From an uncultured Methylobacter sp. (lineage in GTDB: Bacteria > Pseudomonadota > Gammaproteobacteria > Methylococcales > Methylomonadaceae), in NCBI GenBank assembly GCA_903831545.1, contig CAIKYI010000234.1:1-9071 (forward strand): a DNA stretch of 9,071 bases, written 5' to 3'. Shown here in pieces: positions 8,114-9,071 of this stretch. Position 1 is the first letter of the stretch; the number at the start of each line of letters is the position of its first letter. Made by a program: the position numbers and the translations under genes. Below the pieces are notes generated by a model. That model was not told the DNA's origin. It made no database searches and worked only from the letters and a program-made list of their open reading frames with translations.

Positions 8114-8848
8114 ATGACCAACTCAAACTTGGCGGTACGCTGCCAAAATGTGCTTAAGGTTTACGATACCGGCGGGCAAAAAGTAACGGCCCTGAATGGT
8201 GTCAATCTGGATATTGCCATGGGCGAACTGATGATGCTGGTAGGCCCGTCAGGTTGCGGCAAAACCACGTTGATTTCTGTAATCGCCGGCATTCTGGATC
8301 AGGATAGCGGTTGTTGCGAGGTACTCGGTGAAGATCTGTTAAACATGAGCAACCAGAAAAATCTGGCGTTCCGGGCGCAGAACATCGGTTTTGTTTTTCA
8401 GGCATTTAATCTGTTACCTTCACTTAACGCTGCGGAAAACGTCTCGGTACCGCTACTCATCAACGGCATAAAACGCGCAGAGGCCGAACGTAAAGCAATC
8501 GCCGTGCTGGAGCAAGTCGGACTGGGTAACCGGGTCAACGCGTTACCTTCGGAGCTTTCCGGCGGACAGCAACAACGTGTCGCCATTGCCCGTGCGTTGA
8601 TACATGGTCCAAGACTGATTGTTTGCGATGAACCGACCAGTTCACTCGACCATGAAACCGGCCGTAATGTGATGAGCCTGCTTAAGGAAGTGGCTTTACA
8701 CCAGGACCGAACTTTGGTCATCGTCACCCATGATGCCCGGATTTTTAAATTCGCCGATCGCATAGCAAAAATGGATGACGGCCATATTGTTGAGGTCAAT
8801 AAAATAGCCGTATCTCAAAACCAAAACCACAACCCCGAGCTGATATGA
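8114..8848 (+). CDS. ABC transporter ATP-binding protein (MacB/LolD/DevA type)
   Basis: This 244-residue cytoplasmic ATPase powers the adjacent exporter. All nucleotide-binding motifs are intact: Walker A GPSGCGKTT (44-52), Q-loop Gln96 in FVFQAFNLLPSL (93-104), signature LSGGQQQR (148-155), Walker B LIVCDEP (168-174, catalytic Glu173), the D-loop SSLD (176-179) and H-loop His206 in VTHD (204-207). The FQxFNLLPxLxxxENV pattern is characteristic of the LolD/MacB/FtsE group, which act with FtsX-like permeases. It starts 3 bp after the permease stop, with AAAGG at 8102-8106 as ribosome-binding site, and overlaps the adaptor start by 4 bp (ATGA, 8845-8848), so the three genes form one operon. The substrate cannot be read from this subunit. 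Its intact state argues that the transporter was functional until recently or still is. Confidence 0.95.
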   Translation: MTNSNLAVRCQNVLKVYDTGGQKVTALNGVNLDIAMGELMMLVGPSGCGKTTLISVIAGILDQDSGCCEVLGEDLLNMSNQKNLAFRAQNIGFVFQAFNLLPSLNAAENVSVPLLINGIKRAEAERKAIAVLEQVGLGNRVNALPSELSGGQQQRVAIARALIHGPRLIVCDEPTSSLDHETGRNVMSLLKEVALHQDRTLVIVTHDARIFKFADRIAKMDDGHIVEVNKIAVSQNQNHNPELI

Positions 8849-9071
8849 AAATCAAATACCTACTTCCAATACTCGCAGTTGCCGGATTCGTTTTTGCTAC
8901 TTATACGGTTATCAAAGGTAACAAACCTATACCGGTCGCTCCGGCTGTTGCCGAACCTGCTTCTGCACCCTTTAAATTATTTATTGCCGGTTCAGGGATC
9001 ATCGAACCCAAAAGCCGTAACATCGCCATTGGCACGCCATTGCCAGGTATCGTCAAGACCTTGTCCGTTAA
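8845..9071 (+). CDS. HlyD-family periplasmic adaptor subunit, N-terminal part
   Basis: The gene runs off the window; 75 complete codons are visible. The product has a basic N-terminus and one hydrophobic segment (about 5-23) that serves as an uncleaved anchor or signal, a Pro/Ala-rich linker (27-42), and then IAGSGIIEPKSRNIAIG followed by TPLPGIVKTLSV. This is the typical entry into the first beta-barrel and lipoyl half-domain of membrane fusion proteins of the HlyD/DevB type. There is no lipobox cysteine. The adaptor would link the inner-membrane MacB/DevC-like permease to an outer-membrane channel such as TolC, which is not encoded in this window. The start overlaps the ATPase stop (ATGA); a weak GAG at 8837-8839 precedes it. 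Confidence 0.85.
   Translation, partial: MKIKYLLPILAVAGFVFATYTVIKGNKPIPVAPAVAEPASAPFKLFIAGSGIIEPKSRNIAIGTPLPGIVKTLSV

Overview
The window comes from a bacterial chromosome, most likely a gammaproteobacterium of moderate G+C. The evidence is a DusA-type dihydrouridine synthase, a PurT formyltransferase closely resembling the E. coli protein, and a small DUF4124 plus SLT-domain lytic transglycosylase. A Methylococcales-like methanotroph would fit the overall gene style, but that is inference from recall and not something the sequence proves. All recognisable genes lie on the + strand. No tRNA, rRNA, CRISPR array, transposase or prophage gene was seen.

Layout. Bases 1-162 are the 3' end of a RimK-like ATP-grasp gene. 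Next comes a perfect two-copy 52-bp tandem repeat (173-276), then dusA (397-1425). A 222-bp gap carries a good sigma70-type promoter for folE (1648-2190), followed at short distance by hemH (ATG at 2237, ending 3205). After a 171-bp gap comes a membrane-anchored MutS-like ATPase gene (3377-4972), whose stop overlaps the start of purT (4969-6165). A secreted lytic transglycosylase gene follows (6231-6812). The right end holds a MacB/DevC-type ABC export operon: permease (6950-8110), ATPase (8114-8848) and a periplasmic adaptor cut by the window end (8845-9071).

Functionally most of the window is housekeeping: tRNA dihydrouridylation, the first step from GTP to pterins, the last step of haem synthesis, formate-dependent purine synthesis and peptidoglycan cleavage. 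The less ordinary parts are three. The MutS-like ATPase carries two predicted membrane segments between its N-terminal region and its ATPase domain. The exporter permease is interrupted by a single in-frame amber codon (7397-7399), although the coding sequence on both sides looks intact. A 9-bp perfect inverted repeat in the exporter leader brackets a TATAAA element and touches the ribosome-binding site. I found no convincing wholly new system. The best leads are the interrupted permease, the membrane MutS-like protein and the exporter leader.
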